Assembly (NCBI RefSeq): GCF_030867095.1
Contig: NC_081833.1
Span: 70,521,895-70,585,894, forward strand
Direction: 5' to 3'
From: Alligator mississippiensis
Lineage: Eukaryota > Chordata > Crocodylia > Alligatoridae
Length of the DNA: 64,000 nucleotides
Positions 36,521 to 47,640 of this stretch are shown here, piece after piece; positions within the stretch are counted from its first letter, which is position 1; the number at the start of each line of letters is the position of its first letter. Position numbers and translations under genes: made by a program. Under the pieces are notes generated by a model, which worked only from the letters and a program-made list of their open reading frames with translations, did no database searches and had not been told where the DNA came from.

Positions 36521-39500
36521 TCAGTCATTTGGGATGTGCCAGTAGCCTGGACCATGAATACTCAGGGAAACTGAGCAGCTCTGGGAATATTCCCGGCAAG
36601 ATGCTGGAAGAGGGATTATTTTCCTCCTGGCATTTGGCTCCCTTCGCAGGTCTAGGATGGCTTCTTATTTTTCATTCCATATTGCATTGCTTTCGGCTGT
36701 GAACAAACGTCTCTGTTGTGAAATCCTTTCCTTTTGTTGCTCAAAGCCTTTCTGCTGTTTCTTGTTTCCCAACCGTCTCAGGAGCGTAGCGGGAGAGAGT
36801 AATATCTTATAGGTACTTGCAAGATCCTTCCAATCTCTGGCCGTCACCATGCCCTTTACGCTCGCTTTCCAGAGTCGATGGCCTCTAGAATGGCCCGATT
36901 AAGGATCGAGTCAGGCTGACATTTCTGAACACACAAAGGTGTCTTAGGAGCAAAGGACCCAGATTCTCCAAGCTATTCAGAGGCCTGATTCCTATTCTAC
37001 AAATCCTTCTCAGGGCCCTGTCTAAATTCTCTTGAAAATGAGTCCAGCAGTGAGGAGCCTGCTCATTTCTAAGCCTGTTCAATTCCTTCCTATAACGCAG
37101 ACATCCTAAGTTGCAAGCTAGTGCTCTAATCAGTAAGCCACTCTATTTACTGCCTCCTCCTACCATCTTCCAAGCTCTTACAGGGTGAAATCAATTAATT
37201 ATACAGCCTTGGATTTAGTAAGAGGGAGGATAAGAAATCTGAGGTTAGGTTTATTATCTCAGAACACATGGACTCTTTCCAGAGGGGCGAATCAACTTCT
37301 GCAGTTAGAAACAGGCAGGTCCTCTGCCTAGATCTGTGAGAGCACAGTCCATGCTGCAAAAAGAGAGTGTTAAAACGTCTCCAATGCTCACTTTTGTTTT
37401 CAACCTTTTGTGGCGGCTGTTAACTATTTTCCACTCCCGGAAAATATTGAAATGATCACATGCTTTTGCAAAATAGAAAGTCAGCGGCAGGAAAATGAGG
37501 CACCAGTTTCTCTAAGGAGCTGGGACCCGTTTGGCAGAGCAGGTTACACCTTTCTCAGATAGAATCAAGAGCCCTTTCAGTGCTCCTTCACTTGGTTTGC
37601 AAAACTTTGCCAACTCGTTTTGGGATTGTGGATTTTGGGCTGTCTAACATCAGCTCTCAACACCATGCACAACATCCGTCTGTCAAGTATGGCCACGTTC
37701 AGAGACAGCAGTGGAACGAGAACATCTGCCTTGTCTCATAGCTGATCTACGGTGAAAATGTGGGAGTGCAATCGGTGGGTGCTGCGAGGTACAATGCGTT
37801 GTTGGATTGGTTAATCTGGAGTCGACTTGGTTTTGCACGGTTGAGGGCAATAAATAATGAACTGATTTGGAATGATCCTAAATCCCATAGTAATCTGTTC
37901 AATTAACATTACTAGCCTGCAATAATAAGCTTTTCCTTCTAAACCAGTAGAGAAGATTAAAACTTATTTATTCTTCCTCTAACAGAAAACAGCTTCAAGT
38001 GTTGTAAGAGCTATGACTTGAGGGCTTTCATTTTATTGTTCAGTCAAGGGCACAGTTTATGTCCCTCCTGAACACAGTCAACAACATGTATCAACATAGT
38101 AAAAGGCTATTTCGTCTTACAGAAGAAAACTTAATTGCTTGAAAAGCAAACAAAATAGCCCAGAAAGTAAATATTTTGCTGGCGAATTCACTGAGCATGA
38201 CACCGACTCAGTGGCATTGGGACACGTAATGAAGGCATTGCATTCCTGCTGAAATGGGTATTATGGAAAATTTACTTCCACTAGCAGATGTTTTCTCATG
38301 ACCTGTGCTGGCCTTCCCTTGAAATGCTAGGGTCATTATAACTACTCAATCTCCTCAGTAATGCCTGTGGGATACAGGAGGACATCTGAGGAGCTCTGTC
38401 CAAAAAAACCAGACCACAGAGATGAAATCAGACAGGGCACTGTGGAGAAGAGAATGATTCAAGGGAGGAAGTTTTGCAGTCATATATCCAATTAGCGCTT
38501 CCTATTGTTTGCAGCACGGGGAAGAAGGGAGCTCACCGCTGGGCTCCGAATCTGGAAGGAGGAACATGCCACCCTCCTGGCTCCCTGTGTTTTAGAGACA
38601 TGGGCCCCAAATCATGGCTTGCAGGCACCGTGTTGCCCACAAAAACATTTTGGATATTGTTGTGGCCACAAAAAAGTTACAGCTGAGCTCAACCAGGACA
38701 GCAAAGCATATTACTTGCTCGGTAGTGCCCATGGGCCAGTGAAGGTTGGGGGGACCATTAGTCCAGAGTCACTTAGGAGCTGCTCTAAGCTGTATTGGAC
38801 TATAATGCAGACTATGCTCATCCCATCTCTTCCTGTACCCAGAATGCTTCCATTCTGTAATATATAGAGGAGGGGCATATAGGAACCAGCTTTGCCACCT
38901 GTATACGTCTTACAAAAGCCATCCTGTATCTACCTTGTTCCACTTTGAACAATAAGTGTCCCTCTAGAATACATATCCCCAGTTAACTGACTCGTGCCAA
39001 TCCCAGAAATGGGTGGCATGAAAAAGCTGGCTGCATTGTTTGATCTCCAAGTCACTTGATCAGAGCGGTTATGCATAATTTGTGAGAAATTTCATGCCCC
39101 ATTTCTGCTGGATTGAAGTCGTTGTCTCTCTTTGAACTTGAGCCTTAAGGTAAGAAGCCAGTCATAGTGTTAGAAATATGGGTTCGTGTTATGATGCCAG
39201 TTGCCGGATGGCGAGGTTGGCAGGAACTCAATTCTGGTCTTGTGCAAGAGCTGTTTGGAGACTTACAGCCTTGTCCCAAACCCTGTTAGCAAAGCAGCTG
39301 CTTTTAACAACCAGCATGACTCTTCTTTATGCTTAGATCTTCAGCTTCAGGACTGAGGAGAAGGTCTTGAAATGCTGCCACTTGCCTTTGGAGGTCATGT
39401 GCAAGGTCAGTTGGGCAGCCTAACATTTCTGGGGGTCTTCACCATGAGACCTCTGTACTCTGAGCTACGCCAGTGCCTTTGACAAATGCTAAGCACGTGT

Positions 39501-40364
39501 TTTGGGAAGTGTTTCCTCAGAAGCTGGGGTCGGCCACTCTTCTAAAGGACGGACTAATGTGAGGCTTGAGAGAGACCAAGCACCTAGAAAACCTGGTGCC
39601 ACCATGAGCGAAGATACTACTCGATAAGTAGGGTGTGTATATATGCAAGTACCCACAATGAACGCCAAATAGAAAAATAACAGAGCCTCGGAGAAATGTT
39701 ATGGATGTATTATGAAAGCACTGCTTGTGGATTAATGAATTAGGATCTACGTGCTCCTCGTCTCATCCCAATATCTCCATTTCTGCAGATATTTCATTGG
39801 GTGTGTGTCCTCACTACTTTCTTCTCGCATCCTGCCATGTGCTGTATCTACGCCCTCTAAATACAGTTGGCTTCAATAGTGATTTTGGCATTTTGATGAA
39901 AAATAGCTCTGCTTTCCATTTCTCTGGAAAATGATTCACTCGAGCTACATTTTTCTTATTTTTCTTATTGATCAAGCCACAGCCAACATGATTAATAAAA
40001 ATGTTAAAAAATTAAGACCCTCTTTTGTGATTTTTTTTTTTGGTTTTGTTTCTGTTTATTTTTTTTTTTAATGTATGATCTCAGTATTCTTCTTATCACA
40101 AAACTTCCCTGACAAACTAAAACTCTCCAGCCAGCGACAAGGGATAAATGCATGATTTAAAAGCAATGGAGCAACAAACAGTAATTACACACTAATTGCA
40201 ATATAATTGCACATTTATTATTCATTAATGGAAAAGTATGTGTGGCTTTAAATCAGATCATAACTCAGCATTTTGCAACATGAGTCCAGGACTTTATTTA
40301 ACTTTGTTATTTAACTAGCTGTGGTCCTTTAGTTTCTTTCCAATTTTTTTTTAAAGCTATCTTG
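36521..40364. other. intergenic, nothing recognised
   Basis: No exon, RNA gene or clear element was recognised. T-rich low-complexity sequence lies near 40030-40072. Confidence 0.5.
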
Positions 40365-40690
40365 ATGAAAAATGTTTCAATACTGTTCCAAGCAGTGTGA
40401 CCAAATGGAAGGCTGATGTAATTGCAGCCATCCATCATGGGCGTTGGCCCTTTGAGCTGCAGAATGGGCAGATGCATTTGTATACAGCTGGAAAGCCTTG
40501 ATGCTACATGTAGTGTGTGGGAGAGCAGTTCTCAGGGGGCCCTGAAGGCTGAATTTTGAATGGAAAAGTGTGAAATGGGCTCCAGACCCCCAATCACTGA
40601 CAGCTAATAATGTTATCAGCTCTTACCCAGCATGTGTCATCTTCAAAGTGCTTTGCCAGCATCAGCTAGCTATTTATCTGGTACCCACAG
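40365..40690. repeat. diverged duplicate sequence, copy 1
   Basis: This stretch aligns over about 330 bp with 55822-56150. Shared blocks include GATGAAAAATGTT, AATTGCAGCCATC, TTGGCCCT and CATCTT-AAAGTGCT. Copy 1 happens to keep an open frame of 45 codons after a TTTTTAAAG tract (LDEKCFNTV...), but copy 2 has a stop 17 codons in. It may be an old interspersed repeat or a duplicated non-coding element. Confidence 0.6.
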
Positions 40691-43489
40691 GAAACATGCC
40701 CGAATCCCAGAGGTGATGTACAAAGCTGCATCTGTCTCTGATTTACACTAGAGTTCCCCTATCTTGCTTTATATGACCATGCTGATAAATGAGATGAGTC
40801 AGACTTGCCTATCCTTCTTGGTATAAATTATTCACGGTCAGTCTCAATAAATCTGTGCAAGGCAGGGAAAATTATTCCGTGTACAACAATCCAGCCCCAC
40901 TGTGTTATTTTCCTACCCAATTCGGGTCCACGGTGGTCGGTTCTCTGCACTGAGGTGTTTAGGAAAAAGCCTGTTGTCTGCAGGAACTATGTGCAATGCA
41001 CCTGATGTAGGGGGAAGGCAACAACTTGTGCTGGACTTGTGTTGGACGACCTGTAGTATAGCAGGCTTCAGGCACCCCATGCTTGGCCCACCCTGCACAG
41101 ACCATCTTTTTATGCAAGGTGCCAGAACCAGACGGCTTACAGATGGCTATCCTGACTTAACACCATCTGCCGAGTCTCAGAGCCAAAAAACAATCCCAAA
41201 CCAGCTCAACAGGGCACATTACTGAATGCTTTCCATTGTCTGACCAGTGCAAACAGCCAGCAAGAGGAGACCGGGTGGTTCTCTGTTTTGATGCCTGAAT
41301 AGGAGATCTTCCTTTTCCCCAAATATCCATCATTCAAATCTCTGTGGTGTTTCCTTCCCTTACTTTCTAAATCCAGGGTGTGCCGAGCTAGTAAAAGAAA
41401 TAGAGTAGCAGCACCCACTTACATTAGACCTTAATTGAGTCAGAACATGGTGATATTATTGATAGCGGTGAGTCACAGCAGAGCACTTCGTTAAAAGAAG
41501 TAGCATTGATAGGCTGAGTCATTGAGGGCAAGAGTCTCAAGGGGAAGTTAGAGAGGGCCCAACTCTTCTCCTTCCCTTAAAGTTTCTCTGGGACATGAGT
41601 GACTGGTATGTCCTGAATCTGGGGGGGCACCCACAGAAGTTGCCAACCCTGTCAAGGTGGGCACCAGCCCTACCGATAGCATCAGTGTCGGCCGTCAGTG
41701 GGGGCACCGGCCCCATTGGGGGGCACATGCACCCCTGTGCACCCTCTACCAGTCGCCTATGCTCAGGGAATTAGTGTAGGCCAACAGTTCTGTGGTTTTG
41801 GGGTTTTTTTTTTGAAAACCTACCCTAAAAGACTGATATAGGAAACATTGGAAGCAATGATCATGGATAACAGCACTGCTAATAGTCATTCATATGCTTT
41901 TTCCTTAGGTCATATTTACTTAATCTGACCACTTGACATTGCTCATTAAACAGAGCCCTGTGTGTCAGAATGGAGTAAATGTATAGTGAAGATTAAACTG
42001 TCAACTCCTTCGGCAGTTCTGCAGCTATATAAATTGCCTATTGAGACAAACTATTGATCACTTATATAGCCACTCTGTCCTGAATCACAAGTAGGAACCC
42101 AGGCAGTAAAAGAACACGTTTCATAATAAAATGTACTGGGGTAGCTGAGGTGGATAGGGTGAATATAGGGAGATATATATAACCTGAATGAGGAATAGTG
42201 GGATGCATATTGCTTTGCTCCATTATCCAATAGATTAAAAGTACCTTCAAACTTATTGGGGGTGCTACCCCAATTCATAGCATCAGTTGGTTTCTGTAGT
42301 AGGTAACGTGCTCATTAGGACGGGGTTTGCATTGGTTTTTGGTACCTAACTCCTTACAGTTTCATCCCCTGTTGCTTCTAGTCTTCCAGCTAAGAAGAGA
42401 ACCCACTGAGAGGTCGTATTCGCAGGACAAGTTATTTCAGCAGTGAATCTCTTCACTCAACAGGCTGAATGCTAATGAGGAAGATAAAAAAAATCCATCC
42501 TTTACTCGTGATAGCTGCAAAGAAAGCGATAAAGATGGCAGCTCCTAGGAAACCATGGTCCCTCCCACACGAGGCTGGGAGAAGTCCAGCCACGAGGAAT
42601 TAAGATTCCCATTCCTGTGTCTAACTTTGCCTCTCTCCTTTTGCAGTCCTTCCCTGGGGCAGCCCATTTATGCTAGAGCACTATATGTATGCAGTAGTCT
42701 CTGCAACCCCAGGAAACCTGGTTCCTCGTTCTTATTGTGGGGACACCAGGAATGGAAAGGAGGGGAAATTAACAAACTTCGTTAATTCCTTCCCTAGCAG
42801 ATTAATGTTCAGCCAATCAGGGAGGAGTGGGGAGGCATGTGGTCCAGATCCTGTTATCTAGATCCAGGTACATCTAAATGCAGCTCCGATTTTAAATATT
42901 TTATGCAGCAGCTATATTAAAATCTTAGATCCAGGCACCCTTCACCTTTGGAGCTGACATGCAGATAGGATGTTTGGGAGAAGAAGTCTAGGCAAGCTCA
43001 CTCTATTCCCCAATGTCGCTCCTGACAGCTTAATTGCTGGGCACAAGATCCTACAAGGGGAAGAAGAGCTATGCTAAAAAGATGGGTGTTAATTCCTGGA
43101 AACCGTGACTTATTGCTGCAGTTGTGCCATATGATGTTGGAAACATTTTCAAGCCTCTGGCTTGCTCTTCACACCACAGTGATTTTTGGCTACAGAACGG
43201 TAACACAATTAAAGGAAGCTACAACCAAACGAAGTAAGCCTATTGAGAGAAGAATACAGCTCAAGTCATCTGTGAATAAGCTCCCACTCCCCCAACACCC
43301 TTTTCTGAGGGGAAGATCCCAATTCATAGCAAAGACTATAGCTCAGAAGCAGCTGGGAGAAGCTCATCCTCTTACTTTCCCTCTTTTACAGTGAGGAAAA
43401 TCTACTTGTGGAAAATAGAGTCCAGGCACATGTGCTTATTGGCATATAAGACTCCAGGCAGAAACTGAGTTTTCCTGTGATTCAGCATT
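40691..43489. other. intergenic with one GC-rich repeat-like patch
   Basis: The patch at 41600-41765 is GC-rich and ends CTACCAGTCGCCTATG, which looks like an edge of a non-autonomous element, but no second end was found. Nothing else was recognised. Confidence 0.4.
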
Positions 43490-43900
43490 ATCGAGTGCAT
43501 CTACACAAGATGCTTACTGAGGAGCTGCCTAATTAGCTCAGCTGTAAATATCTTGGTGTCTACACGTGTGGGGCTATTAGGCTGGAGTAAACTAAGAAGC
43601 TCTGCAGCAGGGCTATAAACTTAGACAATCCTGCTGCACCTTTTTTTTAATCCTCAATGTGTAGATGCTGATGGGGCTGGCTGGGGCACGAGCGTGCTTC
43701 CGTGCAGGGGCTGCCTGCCGGCTAGTCCGGCACTGGAGCACCCTTGTGGCCCACCCAGCCCCTCTGCAGCACATTTAGCTGGGTCACAGCTACTTTGACC
43801 AGACCCCATGTGCTGCTGTCCCAGGTGCACGTGTAAACGTGGCACCCGGGAGCAATAAACTCCAGCACAAATTGTGCCGGAGTTTATTGTGTTGCATTAA
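43490..43900. mobile_element. TIR element pieces (GGTGCATCTACACG family)
   Basis: GAGTGCATCTACACAAGATG at the left, TGTCTACACGTGTGGGG at 43558 and AATGTGTAGATGCTGATG near 43655 are related ends. The GC-rich part that follows and the AATAAACTCCAGCACA phrase recur at 46590-47041 and 59430-59665. It is a mosaic of partial copies without coding capacity. Confidence 0.5.
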
Positions 43901-43916
43901 TATGCTCTCAATATAC

Positions 43917-44049
43917 CTGAAGAAGGGTGTTTGTACCCAAAAGCTTGCAAAGAACATTTTTTCCAACTATTTAGTTGGTCTAATAATCGATACCACATTT
44001 ACCATATCTGTCTGTCCTTAGACTGACACGGCTACAACCAACAACCCTA
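43917..44049 (+). repeat. SINE-like dispersed repeat
   Basis: It begins CTGAAGAAGGGTGTTTGTAC, has CAAAAGCTTGCAAAGAAC and TATTTAGTTGGTCTAATAA in the middle, and ends GACACGGCTACAACCAACAA. It is the fullest copy of a family also found at 3855, 20070 and 51488 (inverted). Confidence 0.65.
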
Positions 44050-44084
44050 AAGCATTAATATGCACTGAGAGGTAGTTAGATAGT

Positions 44085-44290
44085 TAGCCATGCCAATCTG
44101 AAGTCAGGCAGAAGGCAGGGCAGAACAGTACCTTGGAGACTAACTGGTTGAGAGATGCCTGAGATTCGATAGGCAACTTTTTGCAAGTCCATTCATAGCA
44201 TCTCACAAATAGGCTGTTGCATACAAAAGATCAATCCCTCTCTGAGAGAGCCTCTAAGAGGTGGCACCTTGCCCTGCCCTCTGCCTGCCT
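44085..44290 (+). repeat. second SINE-like repeat
   Basis: GAAGTCAGGCAGAAGGCAGG followed by CCTTGGAGACTAACTGGTTG and GATAGGCAACTTTTTGCAAG resembles the same broad class of reptile repeat as the preceding entry. The limits are approximate. Confidence 0.4.
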
Positions 44291-45604
44291 CTGATTATTG
44301 CACCTGACTGCTGATGCTTCCAGTCCACTTAAATCTTATCCGCCAGTGCCTTTTGCCAAGTTCCCCATAGTACACAGTAACGTGCAGGGAAGATGATCCA
44401 TATTTTTAGTGGACCGAGGAGTGTTATGGTGGCAACAGGAAACCAGAGCAGAGAACTACTGTGATTAACACAAGAGATGGTGAGGGATGAGGTGAGAGCT
44501 TTTGATGTAGCGAGGTGGAAAAACAGTTCAGCGCTTAGGATGATTATGAAGCAAGTACTGGCAAGAGTCGGATACTGCCACTGAGCGTCGTATAAACTTA
44601 GACTGAATTTAACATGCCTGGCAAACAGAGAAACTGGGGTTTAAATCAGGATCTCAAGCCCAAGAGAACACATTGTTGGCTCCAGAGGAAAACAATAATA
44701 TAGAAGGATCAAAATTAGCAATTATTAGCAGGCAGGAAGGGGACAAATGTACAGGTTCAATCTGAATATATTAAACAAGCAACCCTTTGGTCTTCTGTGC
44801 CAGAACTGATCTAATGTATCAGCAGTTCCTTGCTGGGTACTTTCTGTCCGGAGGGCAAACTGTATCTAATTAAGCTGTGTGTGCTTGGACAGGAACCCCT
44901 TTGTTTGAAGAGGTCATCATAACACTGAACCTAAACATCTTTCTGAGTGATAATATTGGCAGTAAAAGTAGCCTGTTGAGATAATTTTGGACTGTCTGAT
45001 CTTGACTGAAGTCTGAGCCATGCACACTTCTCTTTTGTACTGAGGCTATTGTGTGTCAAGAGCAAATGAAAATAAACTCAGCTAAGAGGTTTCCTTTAGG
45101 CAGCCAGCTAATGCTTGTTTTGTTTGAATTGTTTTTTGAGAGGCAGCAGGACCACAGAGCTTAAAAGGATGCTGAGCAACAGGAGAACTGGATATGTCCT
45201 TTAAACAAACAAGGGCAGAGTTCCCAGTGCTGAGAGCTGGACCAAGAGGAGATGGACAGGGAGGGAATCTTCCTTTCTTCGAAGCAGAGGGTTACAAAAG
45301 TCTTAAGTCAAATGCATTTAAGAAGCTGAAGGGTTTGGGGAGGCTCCTGTGTTAAGGTACTGTGATGGCAAGCACAAAACTAAATGATCCATAGGCTCTT
45401 TTAAGGAGGTGGTTGTGCAGTCCAGTTATACCACTGTGATCAAAAGGGGAGACCCACCTCTCTTATGCATCTGGCTGCTCAGAAACAGGGGGTCAGTAGG
45501 CTGCAACAGGGAAAGGAGGCCTTGGATTCAGTTTCGAGGTATAAGAAATTTCTATAGGAGGCCAGTGTTGGCCTAAAGTGACCACATACAATTTACAGCC
45601 ATTG
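44291..45604. other. intergenic, nothing recognised
   Basis: No gene or clear repeat was recognised in this stretch. Confidence 0.5.
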
Positions 45605-45605
45605 C

Positions 45606-46075
45606 TGAAACTGGTTTTGCAGGCACCTCGCTTCTAGGACTATGTATGGTTCAGTTCTCACTCCGGGTGCTTGTGTCACCATTTAAAGCACTTTGGGCAT
45701 ATGTACACATGTTGCGCTGCGTCGCATTCATTTGGGTAAATGGTGAAATGTGTGTCAGCGCTGAGAAAATGGCAGCGGCATGCTTTTGAATTAAAACACA
45801 AACATATTTTAGTCCAAAGCTTTCCAAAGCGCCTGGCATTGCAGTGTGGTGCAAGTAGGTGTACAAATGCCTGAAGTGCTTTAAATGGTGAAAAAGCACC
45901 CTGAGTGAGTGTTGAACCATGCATAGTTCTAGAAGTGAGGTGCTCGCTAAGCCAGTTTCATGCATTTGTATAAGCGGTAAAGGTGTTTTAGTTCAAAAGC
46001 ACGCCACCACTATTTTCTCAGTGCTGGCATGCATTTTGCTGTTCATACAAATACACGTGACACAGCGCCACGTGC
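45606..46075. repeat. interleaved inverted repeats
   Basis: 45606-45706 is repeated in inverted form at 45861-45960 over about 100 bp, with roughly four fifths of the bases the same by eye (shared ACCATTTAAAGCACTT). The next block, about 45707-45812, is repeated inverted at about 45975-46075 (shared TTCAAAAGCA and ATTTTCTCAG). The order is therefore A, B, A-inverted, B-inverted, which is not a simple hairpin. Confidence 0.7.
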
Positions 46076-46524
46076 ATCAGCTTGCGTGCAGAGCAGACTT
46101 GATTCATTGAGCCTGCTCTGATGCGCCAGATCTTCGGTGCATCGGAGCAGACATATATGTGTATAAATGCCCTTCATTGCCATGACTTAACAGAAGTGCA
46201 TGGCTTTAAAGCACTTCAGAAATGGGTACAGTGCTTCAAATAAACCTTTGTTAAAGGAAGTATTAAATTTGGAGCACTGTAGCAACTTACAGTGCTTTAA
46301 ATAACATCAGCATGCTGGTCAAATTTCTGACCAGTGGAGAAGCCCCAGGAGGCTGCGGAGTACCCCCTGCCTCCTAGCCTGGCAAGTGCAGAGAGGCTTA
46401 GAGCCCCCCGCCACCAAGTACAACATTTCTGTCATGTTTAAGAGAGCTGTAACTTTATAGTGCTATAAAAGTGCTCTAAATTACAGCACTGTAAAACATG
46501 CAGGGAGCACTTCTGTACACGCCC
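45695..46524. mobile_element. probable TIR element with GGGCATATGTACAC-type ends
   Basis: The left end CACTTTGGGCATATGTACAC and the right end GTACACGCCCTAAGTG (inverted) agree over about 18-21 bp. The interior is full of TTAAAGCACTT/AAGTGCTTTAA motifs and includes a small palindrome at 46114-46147. No transposase is encoded. Its left limit overlaps the inverted-repeat structure, so the exact boundary is unsure. Confidence 0.5.
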
Positions 46525-46589
46525 TAAGTGCTAAGTGGCCTGACAGAGGTCTCTGGTATTCATGGCGAGAGTTCTAGTTGCCCAACATT

Positions 46590-47041
46590 GGGTGCATCTA
46601 CACGTGCAATTAGCATGCAGCAATAAACTCCAGCACAGTTCTTGCCGAAGTTTATTGCTCCAGGATGCAGCATTTACATGTGCACCTGGGACTGCAGCAT
46701 GTTGAGCCAGGATGGTGTAGCCCTGGCTGGCAGAGGGCCTGGGGGTTGGGGGTGGAGGTAGGGGTTAGCCTATTAGCCTGCTCCACCCTGGCTCAATGTG
46801 CTGTGGAGGGACTGGCTGAGGCACCAGGGTGCTCCAATGCGGGGCTAGCCAGCAGGCAGCTCCTGCACTCTAGCAGCCTCATGCCCCAGCCAGTTGGGTC
46901 AGCGTCTACATGTGCATTGCTGCACCAATTGCTGTGGACTTTATTAGTTTCCTACTTAATAGGGCCACGTGTAGATGCCGAGATGTTTCCTATGGAGCTA
47001 ATTAGGCGGCTCCACGGTAAATGTCTCATGTAGAGGCGCCC
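46590..47041. mobile_element. TIR element (GGGTGCATCTACACG ends)
   Basis: The left end GGGTGCATCTACACGTG and the right end CATGTAGAGGCGCCC are an imperfect inverted pair. Inside, CAATAAACTCCAGCACAG and its inverted partner GCCGAAGTTTATTGCTCC form a second inverted pair. The interior is GC-rich and matches parts of 43490-43900 and 59430-59665. Confidence 0.6.
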
Positions 47042-47190
47042 ACTCAATGCTAAGTAGCCTTTTATTCATGGTGTGAGCTCTCATTGCTCAGCACTGTATA
47101 ACACAGGCCCCTGCACAGCACGACACTTGGCTCCAACTGAAGTCCTGGCAGACCCTCAGAGATCCTTGGGCTCTGATGAGAGCAAGGGGT
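47042..47190. repeat. dispersed repeat shared with 60300-60480
   Basis: CACTCAATGCTAAGTAGCC, TGCTCAGCACTGTATAACAC and CAGCACGACACTTGG correspond in order to phrases at 60308-60430 (CACTCAGTGCTAAGGAGCC, CAGCACAGCGACACG). It is an old interspersed repeat of unknown class. Confidence 0.5.
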
Positions 47191-47409
47191 GAAGGGACAC
47201 ATCTATCCATCTGTGGAGTGATTCTGGCAGAGGTACACATTGCACCAATGTCATGCATGCACACAACAAAATTAGTGTCAGGTTCAACCCTCTTGGGGAG
47301 TTTTAAAAGATAATAATGGTTAAAAAAATAAGGACTTTGATTATTCAATGGTGGTGGAGACATATAGCTGACTGTCACTTGTATGTATACAAGCTAGCAT
47401 GGGCCTCAG

Positions 47410-47640
47410 TTTAGGTTGGAGAGTCGGAGTAACTTTCTGACTATGAGGCTGGTCAAGCATTGGAAGGGGCTACCTAGAGAAATTGTGGACTCTCCACGCA
47501 CGGAAGTTTTTAAGAGCAAATTAGACAGACACTTGACTGAGATGGTTTAGTCAGGGACGATCCTGCCTTGCGCAGGGGGTGGGCTGGATGACCTTATGAT
47601 GTCCCTTCTAGCCCTACTTTCCTGGTGCTATGAGCCCATT
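47410..47640 (+). mobile_element. CR1-like LINE 3' end fragment
   Basis: TAACTTTCTGACTATGAGGC, GCTACCTAGAGAAATTGTGG and GACTCTCC, then GGATGACCTTATGATGTCCC and TTCTAGCCCTACTTTC, correspond to the last CR1 codons and the 3' UTR. It is in + orientation and strongly 5'-truncated. Confidence 0.8.
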
